Source: Algibacter mikhailovii (GTDB lineage Bacteria; Bacteroidota; Bacteroidia; Flavobacteriales; Flavobacteriaceae). Taken from it: a stretch of DNA of 64,000 nt. Under the pieces are notes generated by a model. That model was not told the origin of the DNA. It saw nothing but the letters and a program-made list of their open reading frames with translations, and searched no databases. Shown here piece by piece: positions 19,128-28,014 of this stretch; the stretch's first letter is position 1, and each line of letters starts with the position of its first letter. The stretch lies in assembly GCF_014651495.1 (NCBI RefSeq), contig NZ_BMWZ01000006.1, forward strand, positions 319,333 to 383,332, in the 5' to 3' direction. Both the position numbers and the translations under genes were made by a program.

Positions 19128-19547
19128 ATGAGAAATATAGGATGCTTGAAAGTACTGTAATTCCTTCTTTTTGTTAGTTTTAGTTCATTTGCTTAAAAAT
19201 CAAAAAGATCCAATGTTATTCTTATTCTTACTGATGGTTAGGGTATTGGAGACTTAGGGTGTCATGGAAATCCATGGTTAAATACACCTAATATTGATAA
19301 AAATTTTTGGCAAGTTGTATCAATTTTTAAAAGATGAAGGTTTAATGGAGAATACCATTTTAATTTAGATGTCAGATAACGGTAACCGATTTGGTTATCA
19401 AATGTTAAAAAGAAATAAAAAAAGATGATTTTGAAATAGCTGTCAAAGTTCATCTAGAAAAAGGCAAGACTTTTTTACAAAATGATAGTAATAGAAGGGA
19501 ACAAAACCTATGGTGTTTATTACACCTATGTAAAGAATTTAAGGTAA
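19128..19547 (+). pseudogene. Decayed sulfatase with internal deletion and several stops
   Basis: From ATG 19128 one frame reads a signal peptide interrupted by two stops, then SNVILILTDG, a stop, and GIGDLGCHGNPWLNTPNIDK, the unmistakable start of an S1 sulfatase. The central part including the CxPSR motif is missing. A shifted frame then gives LYQFLKDEGLMENTILI, a stop and MSDNGN, the second metal-binding block of sulfatases. The tail resembles sulfatase C-termini (HLEKGKTFLQ, then VYYTYVKN) and reaches TAA at 19547. The gene carries at least four in-frame stops, a deletion and frame changes, so it is non-functional. Confidence 0.85.
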
Positions 19548-19562
19548 CCTAAAAAAATAAGT

Positions 19563-21161
19563 ATGTATAAATTAAAAATGATGTATTTGGCACTACTTAT
19601 GTTCGGTGCGTCCCATGGTCAAAATAAACCAAATATAGTTTTATTATTTGCTGACGATATTAGTGCTAGGGAATTACCAATATATAAATCGAGTGTTTGG
19701 AGCCCACCAGAGGGCGGCAATACTACAAATTTGGAGTATAGAGCTAAAACACCTGTACTAGATAAATTAGCGGAAGAAGGCTGTTATGTAAAAACAGCTT
19801 GGGCAGCTACTGTTTGTGGGCCAAGCAGAGCAATGATGATGACTGGACGTTATGCGCATTTACATAAATGGTGGCATAATAAGGACAAAGGAAAAGCACC
19901 AAACGGAAAAGGGATCTGGAATTTATACGATAGTTCGCCACATTCTATTGCTGATGTAGCAAAAGCTGGAGGTTACGCTACGTTTTGGGCGGGTAAAACC
20001 CAAATGAAGATTGATGGTTTTGCATTTGATGAAGGTTGTTTTACACCCGGAGAAGGCTCATATAATACCCCAATATACACCACGGATTTTAGATTAGAGA
20101 GTAGAAAAATAAATGGAAAGAAAGTTATTTTTAATGCTGATACTAATAAAGAGATTCATAAAAAGAGTTATGTGCAATCTGGTTGGTATTGGAAACCTCA
20201 TGTGCAACTATTGCATCATCCAAGTACTAGTCAAAGATTAGTCTGGTGGCCTCATGATAAGAAATCAAAAAAGAGATTTGGCTTGGATACGTTTGGACCA
20301 GATGTTGAGTTAGAATTTGTATTTGATTTCATGGAGCGAAAGGCCAAAGCAGATGCCCCTTTTTTTGTATACCACACAAGTCATTTAGGTCATGATGCAT
20401 GGGATTTTTTAAACCCAAGCTCTAAGGGTAAATGGCCAGGGACACCAAAAATTAGTTGGAATGGTAAAAAATATACGCGAGTAACTCCTAAGGTAACAGG
20501 TGATAACGGTGTTTACAATGATTATGGAACTATTACTGAAAATGGAATTCATTCTCATGTGAATTATTTGGATTATCAAGTGTGGCAATACCTGAATAAA
20601 TTTAAAGAACTTGGTATAGAAAACAATACCATTTTTATTTTTTGTGCCGATAACGGAACTAGTGGATATGGTAAATCTAGTCCAATATGTCAAAAAGGAA
20701 CACATGTTCCTCTAATTATTTATGCTCCAGGAATGAATCTGACTAAAAAAGGCGTACAAGATGTTTTAGTAAATATGGCAGACATTGTACCAACCATAGC
20801 GGAATTGGGTGGTGTTGAATTTCCTGAATCCTATGAGATGAATGGAGAAAGCTTAATCCCTTTTTTAACCACTAATAAGACCACACATAGAGATTGGATT
20901 TATGGTTACCATAAAGAAATGACCCTTATACGCGGAAGTCTTGTTTTAAAAGATGGGAATAATGTATGGTATGATGTGAGCGAATATCCAGACGACTTGA
21001 TCAGTTTTCCTAAAATTAAAGATTGGGATGAAGTGTCTGAAGCGCACAGAAGCGAACGGGATAAGTTGAAAGAAGTGGTGCCAAGGTTTGATAGGCATGC
21101 CAGGGCGCATGACGCTCCAGAAGGAGGGTATGGTGAGGTAGATCGTTTAATCAAGAAATAG
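19563..21161 (+). CDS. Formylglycine-dependent sulfatase (S1 family), secreted
   Basis: The 532-residue sulfatase has a short signal peptide (to about residue 19, ASHGQ), NKPNIVLLFADDISARELP at the mature start, activation motif CGPSR at Cys85, WAGKTQMK in place of the more usual GKWH block, and FCADNGTSGYGK as the later metal-binding motif. It starts 15 bases after the end of a sulfatase remnant and is followed after 15 bases by a large glycosidase and then a GH29, so these probably form one operon. The altered GKWH block suggests a different subfamily from the other sulfatases here. Sulfate position unknown. Confidence 0.93.
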   Translation: MYKLKMMYLALLMFGASHGQNKPNIVLLFADDISARELPIYKSSVWSPPEGGNTTNLEYRAKTPVLDKLAEEGCYVKTAWAATVCGPSRAMMMTGRYAHLHKWWHNKDKGKAPNGKGIWNLYDSSPHSIADVAKAGGYATFWAGKTQMKIDGFAFDEGCFTPGEGSYNTPIYTTDFRLESRKINGKKVIFNADTNKEIHKKSYVQSGWYWKPHVQLLHHPSTSQRLVWWPHDKKSKKRFGLDTFGPDVELEFVFDFMERKAKADAPFFVYHTSHLGHDAWDFLNPSSKGKWPGTPKISWNGKKYTRVTPKVTGDNGVYNDYGTITENGIHSHVNYLDYQVWQYLNKFKELGIENNTIFIFCADNGTSGYGKSSPICQKGTHVPLIIYAPGMNLTKKGVQDVLVNMADIVPTIAELGGVEFPESYEMNGESLIPFLTTNKTTHRDWIYGYHKEMTLIRGSLVLKDGNNVWYDVSEYPDDLISFPKIKDWDEVSEAHRSERDKLKEVVPRFDRHARAHDAPEGGYGEVDRLIKK

Positions 21162-21176
21162 TAATTAAAATATAAT

Positions 21177-23339
21177 ATGAATTTTAAAAATTTAGTTTTA
21201 ATAGCTGTTAGTTTTTTTGTTTTTTCAGTGAGTGCACAGTCAAGAGGTGTTTTTCTTTCCTCATATTCAGATGTGACAAAAATAGCTCTAGAGAAATTAG
21301 CTGACCAAACTACGTTTTCAAAATTTAATATCGAATCAGTTAAGAAATCAAAATCAATTGATTCAAAAATTATTTTACTCAAAATAGAAGCCGATAATAA
21401 ATGGATAAAAAAGTTTAAACTTAAACCTAATACAGTAAAATCAGAAGGGTTTCAAATAATTAATAAGGTTAATAATACGTATTTGATTGCTTCAGATGAT
21501 TCCGGACTTATGTACGGAATATTAGAGCTTCGCGATCAGCTTAAGCTTAACGGGAACAATTCAAAGTTTATAGAGAAGACTGAAAATCCGCACTTTCCTT
21601 TTAGAGCTGTTAAATTTAATTTACCGTGGTCTTCATATCGCATTGGCGAGTCCTTACATCTTCATATGAAGACAGTAAAAGATATCTCTTTTTGGGAAGG
21701 TTATTTGGATATGATGGCAGAGAATAGATTGAATGCTTTAACACTATGGAATTTACACCCGTTTACTTTTATGGTTCAATCTGAAAAGTTTCCTGAGGCA
21801 ACTCAATTTACAGGACAAGAATTTAAAGATTGGCAAAAATTCTGGAGACAATTGTTTAAAATGGCAAAGGACAGAAATATTGAAACCTATATTGTTAATT
21901 GGAATATAATTACCTCACCAGGCATCACAGAAACTCATAATGTAGCCAATTATAAGGATGATTTAGAATGGCATTACGGGTTTACACCTGCCGATACTTC
22001 TCAGGTTATAGTTGATTATATGCGTGAAACTATTACACAAACTATAAATGAGTATCCCAATTTAACTGGTTTGGGTGTTAGTATTGGTGAACGGATGAAG
22101 ATGCCAATGGAAGACGCCATGAAATGGGTTAAGAACACGTTTATTGAAGGCATGAAGAATGCTGATAGGAAGGTAAAGTTTATTCATCGTGCACCGTTTA
22201 AAGTGGAACCAGAAATAGCAAGAGAATATATAGAGTCTTATACTGATTTTCCTGACCCTATTATTATGGAGTTTAAGTTTAACTGGTCTCATGGGCATTC
22301 AACGCCTAATTTGGCAATTACACATGGCGGCAAAGTATCAGACCAATATTGGAACCCTAAACCATCCAACTATAAAATGGCTTGGATGATGCGTAATGAA
22401 GATTTTATAATGCTCAATTGGGGAAATACAGAGTTTATTCGTGAGCACATTGCCGTTAATGATATACCAGATGTGACAGCCGGTTACTTTATAGGTTCTG
22501 AAACTTATATACCTGCCAAAGAATTTAGAATGAACCCAGATGTTAACTACAATTGGAAATATGCCTATGAAAAAGATTGGGAGTTTTACCAAATGTGGGG
22601 GCGTTTAATGTATGACCCCAATACCAGTGATGATTATTTTATAAAAAACTTTAATTATCGTTATGGGAATGAAGTAGGGGAATCTCTATTTAGAGCACTT
22701 CAATTAGGAAGTAAAATGCCATTGAGGTTTTCAACTTTTTACAAAGGAACATGGGACTTTACTATTTATAGCGAAGGATTCTTAAATGGAAAGCAACTTT
22801 ATAGAAATTATAAAGAAGCTGAAGATGCCTTTATTAGAATAGACGAAATGATTACTCATAAAACATTAGACCCTCTGTATCTTAATATTGATGAATATAA
22901 TAACCTGAAATTAGCAAGAAAATCAATTTCTAATGAATATGTCACACCTCTTGAATTAGCTAATGAAATGGAGCGAAATGGATTAAAAATATTGGAGTTA
23001 TGTCATAAAATGGAAGGTTCTTCAATAAATAATGCTGAAAATTTTAATATTGAAATCAATGATGTTAAAGCCTGGGCACATCTCAGTTTATATTTTGCAG
23101 ATAAATTAATGGCAGGTATAAATCTAGATGAAGGTGTTAAAACCAAAAGTTTAGAAAAGAAACAAAAGGCTATTGATTATTTGAGGCAAGGATCAAAGCA
23201 TTGGCTAGATCTTATTGATTCAACCAAGCAATATCAAGAAGTCTCTCTACTGCATATAAGATCATTTAAATTTTCATGGGAAATGTATTATCCAAGGGTA
23301 TTAAAAGATATAGAAATAGTGGAAAGTATTAATTTTTAA
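21177..23339 (+). CDS. Putative exo-glycosidase with GH67/GH20-like N-terminal domain
   Basis: A 720-residue secreted protein (signal peptide to about residue 20, VSAQS). Residues about 60-125, with EGFQIINKVNNTYLIASDDS and GLMYGILELRDQL, resemble the zincin-like N-terminal domain found in GH20, GH67 and GH115 enzymes. The following approximately 400 residues look like a TIM-barrel (WEGYLDMMAENRLNALTLWN, then TGLGVSIGERM) reminiscent of GH67 alpha-glucuronidases. A helical C-terminus completes it. I cannot assign the CAZy family. The tight spacing to a sulfatase (15 bases) and GH29 (11 bases) supports a role on the same oligosaccharide, most likely in the periplasm. Confidence 0.7.
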   Translation: MNFKNLVLIAVSFFVFSVSAQSRGVFLSSYSDVTKIALEKLADQTTFSKFNIESVKKSKSIDSKIILLKIEADNKWIKKFKLKPNTVKSEGFQIINKVNNTYLIASDDSGLMYGILELRDQLKLNGNNSKFIEKTENPHFPFRAVKFNLPWSSYRIGESLHLHMKTVKDISFWEGYLDMMAENRLNALTLWNLHPFTFMVQSEKFPEATQFTGQEFKDWQKFWRQLFKMAKDRNIETYIVNWNIITSPGITETHNVANYKDDLEWHYGFTPADTSQVIVDYMRETITQTINEYPNLTGLGVSIGERMKMPMEDAMKWVKNTFIEGMKNADRKVKFIHRAPFKVEPEIAREYIESYTDFPDPIIMEFKFNWSHGHSTPNLAITHGGKVSDQYWNPKPSNYKMAWMMRNEDFIMLNWGNTEFIREHIAVNDIPDVTAGYFIGSETYIPAKEFRMNPDVNYNWKYAYEKDWEFYQMWGRLMYDPNTSDDYFIKNFNYRYGNEVGESLFRALQLGSKMPLRFSTFYKGTWDFTIYSEGFLNGKQLYRNYKEAEDAFIRIDEMITHKTLDPLYLNIDEYNNLKLARKSISNEYVTPLELANEMERNGLKILELCHKMEGSSINNAENFNIEINDVKAWAHLSLYFADKLMAGINLDEGVKTKSLEKKQKAIDYLRQGSKHWLDLIDSTKQYQEVSLLHIRSFKFSWEMYYPRVLKDIEIVESINF

Positions 23340-23350
23340 ATCATAATAAA

Positions 23351-24892
23351 ATGAAAAAAATAATTCTGTTACTCGTATTAGTTTTGTTCGTTTTTAATTG
23401 CAATTCAAAAAAGGAATCAAAAGACACTCAGATAAATCATGCATTAACAAAAAAATATGAACCTAATTGGGATTCGTTATCAAAGCATAATGCTGAAGCA
23501 GAATGGTTAAAAGATGCCAAATTAGGAATTTATTTTCATTGGGGTCCTTATTCAGTACCTGCTTTTGGGAATGAGTGGTACCCTAGAAATATGTATTTAA
23601 CGGGCTCCAAACCCAATAAACATCATATAAATACATATGGAAGCCCGGAAAAATTTGGGTACCATGATTTTGTGCCAATGTTTACTGCAGATCATTTTGA
23701 CGCCGAGAATTGGGCAGAACTTTTTGAACTAGCTGGAGCAAAATTTGCAGGGCCAGTTGCAGAACATCATGACGGGTTTTCAATGTGGGATTCAGAAGTT
23801 ACACCTTGGAACGCTATGGATAAAGGGCCTAAGAAAGATGTTTTAGGCGATTTGTTTAAGGCTTTAGAAAAACGAAACCTAAAAACAATAGCGACTTTTC
23901 ATCATGCCAGAAATTTACAACGTTATAAAGATTCTTGGGAAAATGAAATAAAAGATAGTATTCACAGAAGATCTTTTAGAAGTAGCCATTATCCTTATTT
24001 ACCAGAATTTCAAGAAATATTTGATGACCCTAAGTACAGATTGCTTTATGGTTCTGTACCAGAAGATGAATGGAATGAAAAAATATGGCTAGGAAAACTA
24101 AAGGAAGTAATTGACAAGTATAAACCAGATATTATTTGGTTTGATAGTTGGTTAGATCAAATTCCTGAAACTTATAGACAACAGTTTTCGGCGTATTATT
24201 TAAACGCCGCTGAAGATTGGGATAAAGAAGTTGTAATAGTGAGAAAACAAAATGATTTACCGTTAGAAATTAGTATTAATGATCATGAAAAGTCAAGAGA
24301 ACCTAAAGCTCTTAAAGAACTTTGGATGACTGATGATACGTTTAGCACGGGTAGCTGGTGTTATACAGATGATTTGGTAATAAAACCTACAGATAAAGTT
24401 TTACATGCATTAATTGACGCCGTTAGTAAAAATGGAATATTACTTTTAAATATTTCGCCAATGTCAAATGGCATTATTCCTGATAACCAAAGAAAAGGAC
24501 TTCTTGAATTAGGTAAATGGTTGAAAATAAATGGAGAAGCCATTTATAACACAAGGCCTTGGATTAACGCTGCAGAAGGACCAACCGCAGAACCTAGTGG
24601 AGGATTTAAGGATCACAAGAAATTCTTAGGTATTGAATATACTTCAAAAGATATTCGCTATACCGTTTCTAAAGATGGTAAGACAGTTTATGCAATGACT
24701 CTTGGAATTCCAGAAAACAATGAAGAAATTATACTAAAAACATTCGCTTCAGAAAACGTAAAAGTAAAAGGCGTTAGTACTTTAAGTGGAGCATCATATC
24801 CATGGGAAATGACAGATGGTGGTTTAAAAATAGAGTCAAAGAATAACGGCAATAATTATGCTCAGGTTTATAGAATTACACTTGATAAATAA
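23351..24892 (+). CDS. GH29 glycosidase (alpha-L-fucosidase family), lipoprotein
   Basis: Second GH29 of the locus, 513 residues, with a lipoprotein signal (VFNC, Cys17). The blocks LGIYFHWGPYSVPAFGNEWY, AEHHDGFSMWDSEVTPWN and PDIIWFDSWLD (nucleophile position Asp265) are clear. SKNGILLLNISPMSNGIIPD closes the catalytic domain, followed by a beta-rich C-terminal domain. It is similar in plan to the GH29 at 7829-9373 but differs in many positions, so the two probably split linkages or acceptor contexts. As for the other copy, alpha-L-galactosidase or alpha-L-fucosidase activity is possible. A sulfatase follows 7 bases later. Confidence 0.93.
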   Translation: MKKIILLLVLVLFVFNCNSKKESKDTQINHALTKKYEPNWDSLSKHNAEAEWLKDAKLGIYFHWGPYSVPAFGNEWYPRNMYLTGSKPNKHHINTYGSPEKFGYHDFVPMFTADHFDAENWAELFELAGAKFAGPVAEHHDGFSMWDSEVTPWNAMDKGPKKDVLGDLFKALEKRNLKTIATFHHARNLQRYKDSWENEIKDSIHRRSFRSSHYPYLPEFQEIFDDPKYRLLYGSVPEDEWNEKIWLGKLKEVIDKYKPDIIWFDSWLDQIPETYRQQFSAYYLNAAEDWDKEVVIVRKQNDLPLEISINDHEKSREPKALKELWMTDDTFSTGSWCYTDDLVIKPTDKVLHALIDAVSKNGILLLNISPMSNGIIPDNQRKGLLELGKWLKINGEAIYNTRPWINAAEGPTAEPSGGFKDHKKFLGIEYTSKDIRYTVSKDGKTVYAMTLGIPENNEEIILKTFASENVKVKGVSTLSGASYPWEMTDGGLKIESKNNGNNYAQVYRITLDK

Positions 24893-24899
24893 TATAGAA

Positions 24900-26753
24900 A
24901 TGAAAAGAGATTTTAGATTAGGGGTAGTTGTAATGTCCTTTTTTGTAGGTAAAATGATTTATGCACAAAGCGTTGAAAATAGTTTGTCTAAAATGCAAAA
25001 ACCAAACATACTTTTTATTTTAACAGATGATCAAAGGTATGATTCGATCAAAACGTTTAACACGTTAATAGACGGTCAGGAAATGAGTCAGTTAGGCTAT
25101 ATTGAATCTCCTGAAGTTGATAAGTTAGCATCGCAAGGAACAACGTTTATAAATACCTATTGCCAAGCACCAGGATGTGCTCCATCTAGAGCAACAATGC
25201 ATTCAGGGCGCTACCCTTTTAGATCTGGTATTTACGAGTTTGAATGGCATAATAATGTCGCCGAACATACTAATCCCTCTTTACCTGAACAAATGGCTTC
25301 TATAGGGTATCAAACATTTCATGTAGGTAAGTTAGGTTTTCGTTTGAAGGGTCTCAGTAAAAATGGTAGACCAAAAGGACATAAAGTATATCAAACAGAT
25401 ATAGATTTTAGAAGATTGGGTTTTGAAGGCTTAACGGATTATACCTACGGAAGCATAAAAGAATTAGACGGAAAACCGCTTAACCCACCAGTAAATAGGG
25501 TAGAATTATTTGTTACGCCTGAAGGGAAATTTGAATATGTTTGTGACGAATTAATAGCCCAACGCAAGGAGTATAAATCTGTAGCGGAGGATATTACAAA
25601 GAAGTATGACCTAATAAGGCATTATAAAAAAGGCGCAAAGGAATCCATATCAAAAGGTATGGTTATTTCAGGTGTTAGTCCACAACCAGCCGGAAAAACT
25701 CGAGATGGATATTATGCTCATTTTCTAAATGAATACTTGGTGAATGAAAACAAAGGATTTAATGCAGGAACATTAAAGTTTAACGGCGTTGACCCTTCAA
25801 AGCCTGTTTTTGCCCATATTGGATTCGATTTTCCTCATACCCCGGTTTTACCACCTGCTGATTATAGAGAGCGTTTTCAAAAGCACACCTATAAGATTCC
25901 AAAAGTTACAGACAAAGAGTTGAAAAGTATTCCGAGTCAGGTTAAAAGACTTGTTAATAATAAGTACACCGATCATCTGTCTGAAGAAGATTTACAGAAA
26001 ATGATTCAAGATTACTATGCATTTTGTGCTTACGGAGATAGACTCGTTGGTAAAGCGGCGAATGATTTTATTGCTTATAGTGAAAAACACAACCAACCTT
26101 GGATGATTATTTACGTATGTGGTGATCATGGATGGAAGTTAAATGAACATGGCGCTACTTCAAAATTCACCCCTTGGGAATGGGATAGTCATAACCCAAT
26201 TATTGTTGTTTCTTCAGATAAGAAAAAATTTCCAGCGGGTAAAGTGGTTAAAGAATTTACAGAGTTTGTTGATATAGCGCCTACAGCTTTGGCTGCCGCA
26301 GGAGAAAAATTAACGTCTGAAAAATATGGATATTTAGACGGACTTGATATGGCAGAAATAGTAGCAGAAGAAGCCCCAATAAGAGATTATATTATTGGTG
26401 AAACCCATGCTGTTATTGGTCCAAGAGCATATATCAGAACTAAAGATTATGTACTATCATTAAAAACGAGACCAACAAGAAAAGAGGGTGAAGATATGAA
26501 ATGGGCATTGTCTGCCTCTTGGGAAGATCTTGATCCTGCCTTATATGATTTTAAAAAAGATCCTCAAGAAATTAATAACGTTGCTTTCGATAAGAAGTAT
26601 GAACAGATAGCTAAAATGATGAAAGATAAATTATTGAATATTGTTTTAGGTGATAATAGGGTTGAGGTAAATTGGGAAAAACAGGGGACAGGTACTAAAA
26701 TATTTCGTAGCAACTTTGCTCCTGGAGCACACGATTACAAACTAAAATTATAA
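24900..26753 (+). CDS. Formylglycine-dependent sulfatase (S1 family), long form
   Basis: Sulfatase of 617 residues from the ATG at 24900. That start is preferred because it gives a signal peptide (to MIYAQ) and lies just after the GH29 stop; an in-frame ATG at 24858 would overlap GH29. The activation motif is CAPSR at Cys93, after KPNILFILTDDQRYDS. HVGKLGFR replaces the common GKWH block and VCGDHGWKLNEHG is the second metal-binding block, a pattern seen in iduronate-2-sulfatase-like members. An insert at about residues 180-270 makes it longer than its neighbours. It is the last intact gene of the forward operon; remnants follow. Confidence 0.92.
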   Translation: MKRDFRLGVVVMSFFVGKMIYAQSVENSLSKMQKPNILFILTDDQRYDSIKTFNTLIDGQEMSQLGYIESPEVDKLASQGTTFINTYCQAPGCAPSRATMHSGRYPFRSGIYEFEWHNNVAEHTNPSLPEQMASIGYQTFHVGKLGFRLKGLSKNGRPKGHKVYQTDIDFRRLGFEGLTDYTYGSIKELDGKPLNPPVNRVELFVTPEGKFEYVCDELIAQRKEYKSVAEDITKKYDLIRHYKKGAKESISKGMVISGVSPQPAGKTRDGYYAHFLNEYLVNENKGFNAGTLKFNGVDPSKPVFAHIGFDFPHTPVLPPADYRERFQKHTYKIPKVTDKELKSIPSQVKRLVNNKYTDHLSEEDLQKMIQDYYAFCAYGDRLVGKAANDFIAYSEKHNQPWMIIYVCGDHGWKLNEHGATSKFTPWEWDSHNPIIVVSSDKKKFPAGKVVKEFTEFVDIAPTALAAAGEKLTSEKYGYLDGLDMAEIVAEEAPIRDYIIGETHAVIGPRAYIRTKDYVLSLKTRPTRKEGEDMKWALSASWEDLDPALYDFKKDPQEINNVAFDKKYEQIAKMMKDKLLNIVLGDNRVEVNWEKQGTGTKIFRSNFAPGAHDYKLKL

Positions 26754-26765
26754 TTTAAAAGTATC

Positions 26766-26870
26766 ATGAATAATACTATTGAATTATTAGGCCTGCTACT
26801 TGTAGTTTCATTTAAATTTAATTTTGCGCAAGAACAATAACCAAATGTGCTTTGGGTTTTATCAACAGTG
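26766..26870 (+). pseudogene. Sulfatase N-terminal remnant, forward
   Basis: ATG 26766 starts a 24-residue signal peptide ending in FNFAQEQ, then a TAA, then PNVLWVL in the same frame, which matches the first mature beta-strand of secreted S1 sulfatases. Nothing recognisable continues after about 26870. It lies 12 bases after the preceding sulfatase and so was probably the next gene of the operon before being deleted. Confidence 0.65.
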
Positions 26871-26874
26871 TTTC

Positions 26875-27031
26875 CTGAGGTTCCAACATTCTTATAGCCT
26901 TGATTGGTTGTGATTACGATACTAACATTGGGTTCAGTAGGAATTTGTTTTTCTTGGACTATATCTTTACAACCCAATACAGTAAGTATTAGCAAAACTA
27001 GGGTTTTATTTTGCTCATTTTTGATTCCCAA
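26875..27031 (-). pseudogene. Sulfatase N-terminal remnant, reverse
   Basis: Read leftward, a lipoprotein-like leader (LVLLILTVLGCKD) leads into PNVSIVITTNQGYKNVGTSG, a degraded version of the sulfatase start PNI.I..TDDQGY.DVG..G; the metal-binding Asp pair is replaced. It overlaps the last codons of the leftward GH16 at 26998 and runs into the forward remnant at its left, after which all sulfatase similarity ends. Confidence 0.6.
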
Positions 27032-27900
27032 ACTCTAAAATATTTCACATAAAATTTTCCATCCAAGCGGTTGTTGTCTGGAAGTGCTCCAAACCATTTG
27101 TTTGATTCACAATTAAAATTCACTTCCAAAGGTTGGTGCCAATGGGTGTTTTCTGCTTCCCGAAATAAAATGCCATCAATATAAAAACGAATATATTCTG
27201 GAGTCCACTCTAAACCCCAAACATGATAATCTGCTTGTAATTCCTCAGGAAAGTAATATTTTTTTGTTCTTGAAAAATGTTTTTTAACATCACCATTTTC
27301 TTTTGGAGATCTAAAAACATGAATATTAGAGTTTAAATCATGGCGATTATATTCCAAGCCAGGAGCATTTTCACAAATATCAATCTCTGTCCACCAATTT
27401 TTACCCGCATTAGTCATCCAAAATCCAGATACCCAAGGCGCATCCATAAGCTTACATTCAGCTTCAAAATACCCATATAGAAATTTGTTTTTACTCTTGA
27501 TAAACCCCGTAGAATGGGTAAATCCTTCAGGTAAAACTGCATTGCCATGCTTATTTATTTGAATGACTAGCTCGTTGTTTTCTAGACTTACATTTGAGCC
27601 ATGAAAATAGGTTGGTGGCCTACCTTTCCATTTAGGGTTGTTAGGATACCAATTACTTTCATTCAGTGTGTATTTGTTAAATTCATCAGAAAGATGTTCC
27701 AAAAACTTCCAATTTTTTGTGTTCTTTTGGTCTGATAAAGGTAAAAGATTCGAAGTTCGTATGACAGCATTTTCAGTTTTAACAGAATCTACATAATTTT
27801 TTGATGGAATTGTTAAGTCTTGAGCTATTAGTGATGAGGACAAAACCAATGCTAAAATTAAAGATTGAAATATGCGGAGACTCATTGGCATTGAGTTCAT
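26998..27900 (-). CDS. GH16 endo-galactanase, agarase/porphyranase-like
   Basis: Secreted 300-residue GH16 enzyme with a signal peptide (to about residue 26, SLIAQ). WKGRPPTYFHGSNVSLENN near residue 90 and WTEIDICE, with predicted catalytic Glu172, Asp174 and Glu177, place it among agar- or porphyran-active GH16s. It is clearly different from the two other GH16 proteins of the window (EIDICEN instead of ELDIQECVG), so the locus has at least two GH16 types. Leftward orientation; its 3' end overlaps a sulfatase remnant. It may be transcribed separately, immediately downstream of the regulator gene with a 114-base gap. Confidence 0.88.
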   Translation of the reverse strand: MNSMPMSLRIFQSLILALVLSSSLIAQDLTIPSKNYVDSVKTENAVIRTSNLLPLSDQKNTKNWKFLEHLSDEFNKYTLNESNWYPNNPKWKGRPPTYFHGSNVSLENNELVIQINKHGNAVLPEGFTHSTGFIKSKNKFLYGYFEAECKLMDAPWVSGFWMTNAGKNWWTEIDICENAPGLEYNRHDLNSNIHVFRSPKENGDVKKHFSRTKKYYFPEELQADYHVWGLEWTPEYIRFYIDGILFREAENTHWHQPLEVNFNCESNKWFGALPDNNRLDGKFYVKYFRVWESKMSKIKP

Positions 27901-28014
27901 TTTTTATTTTACACTAAATGTTCACACTAAGTCATTAGTATATTTATGTTATATTACAACTTTCAAGAAATTTCAAAACATAAATCGCTATGAGCGTGGT
28001 ATGTTTTCTGTTTT

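Noticed and set aside
20906..21382. 158-codon reverse frame
   Set aside because: Antisense to the end of a clear sulfatase and the start of the next gene; no recognisable features.
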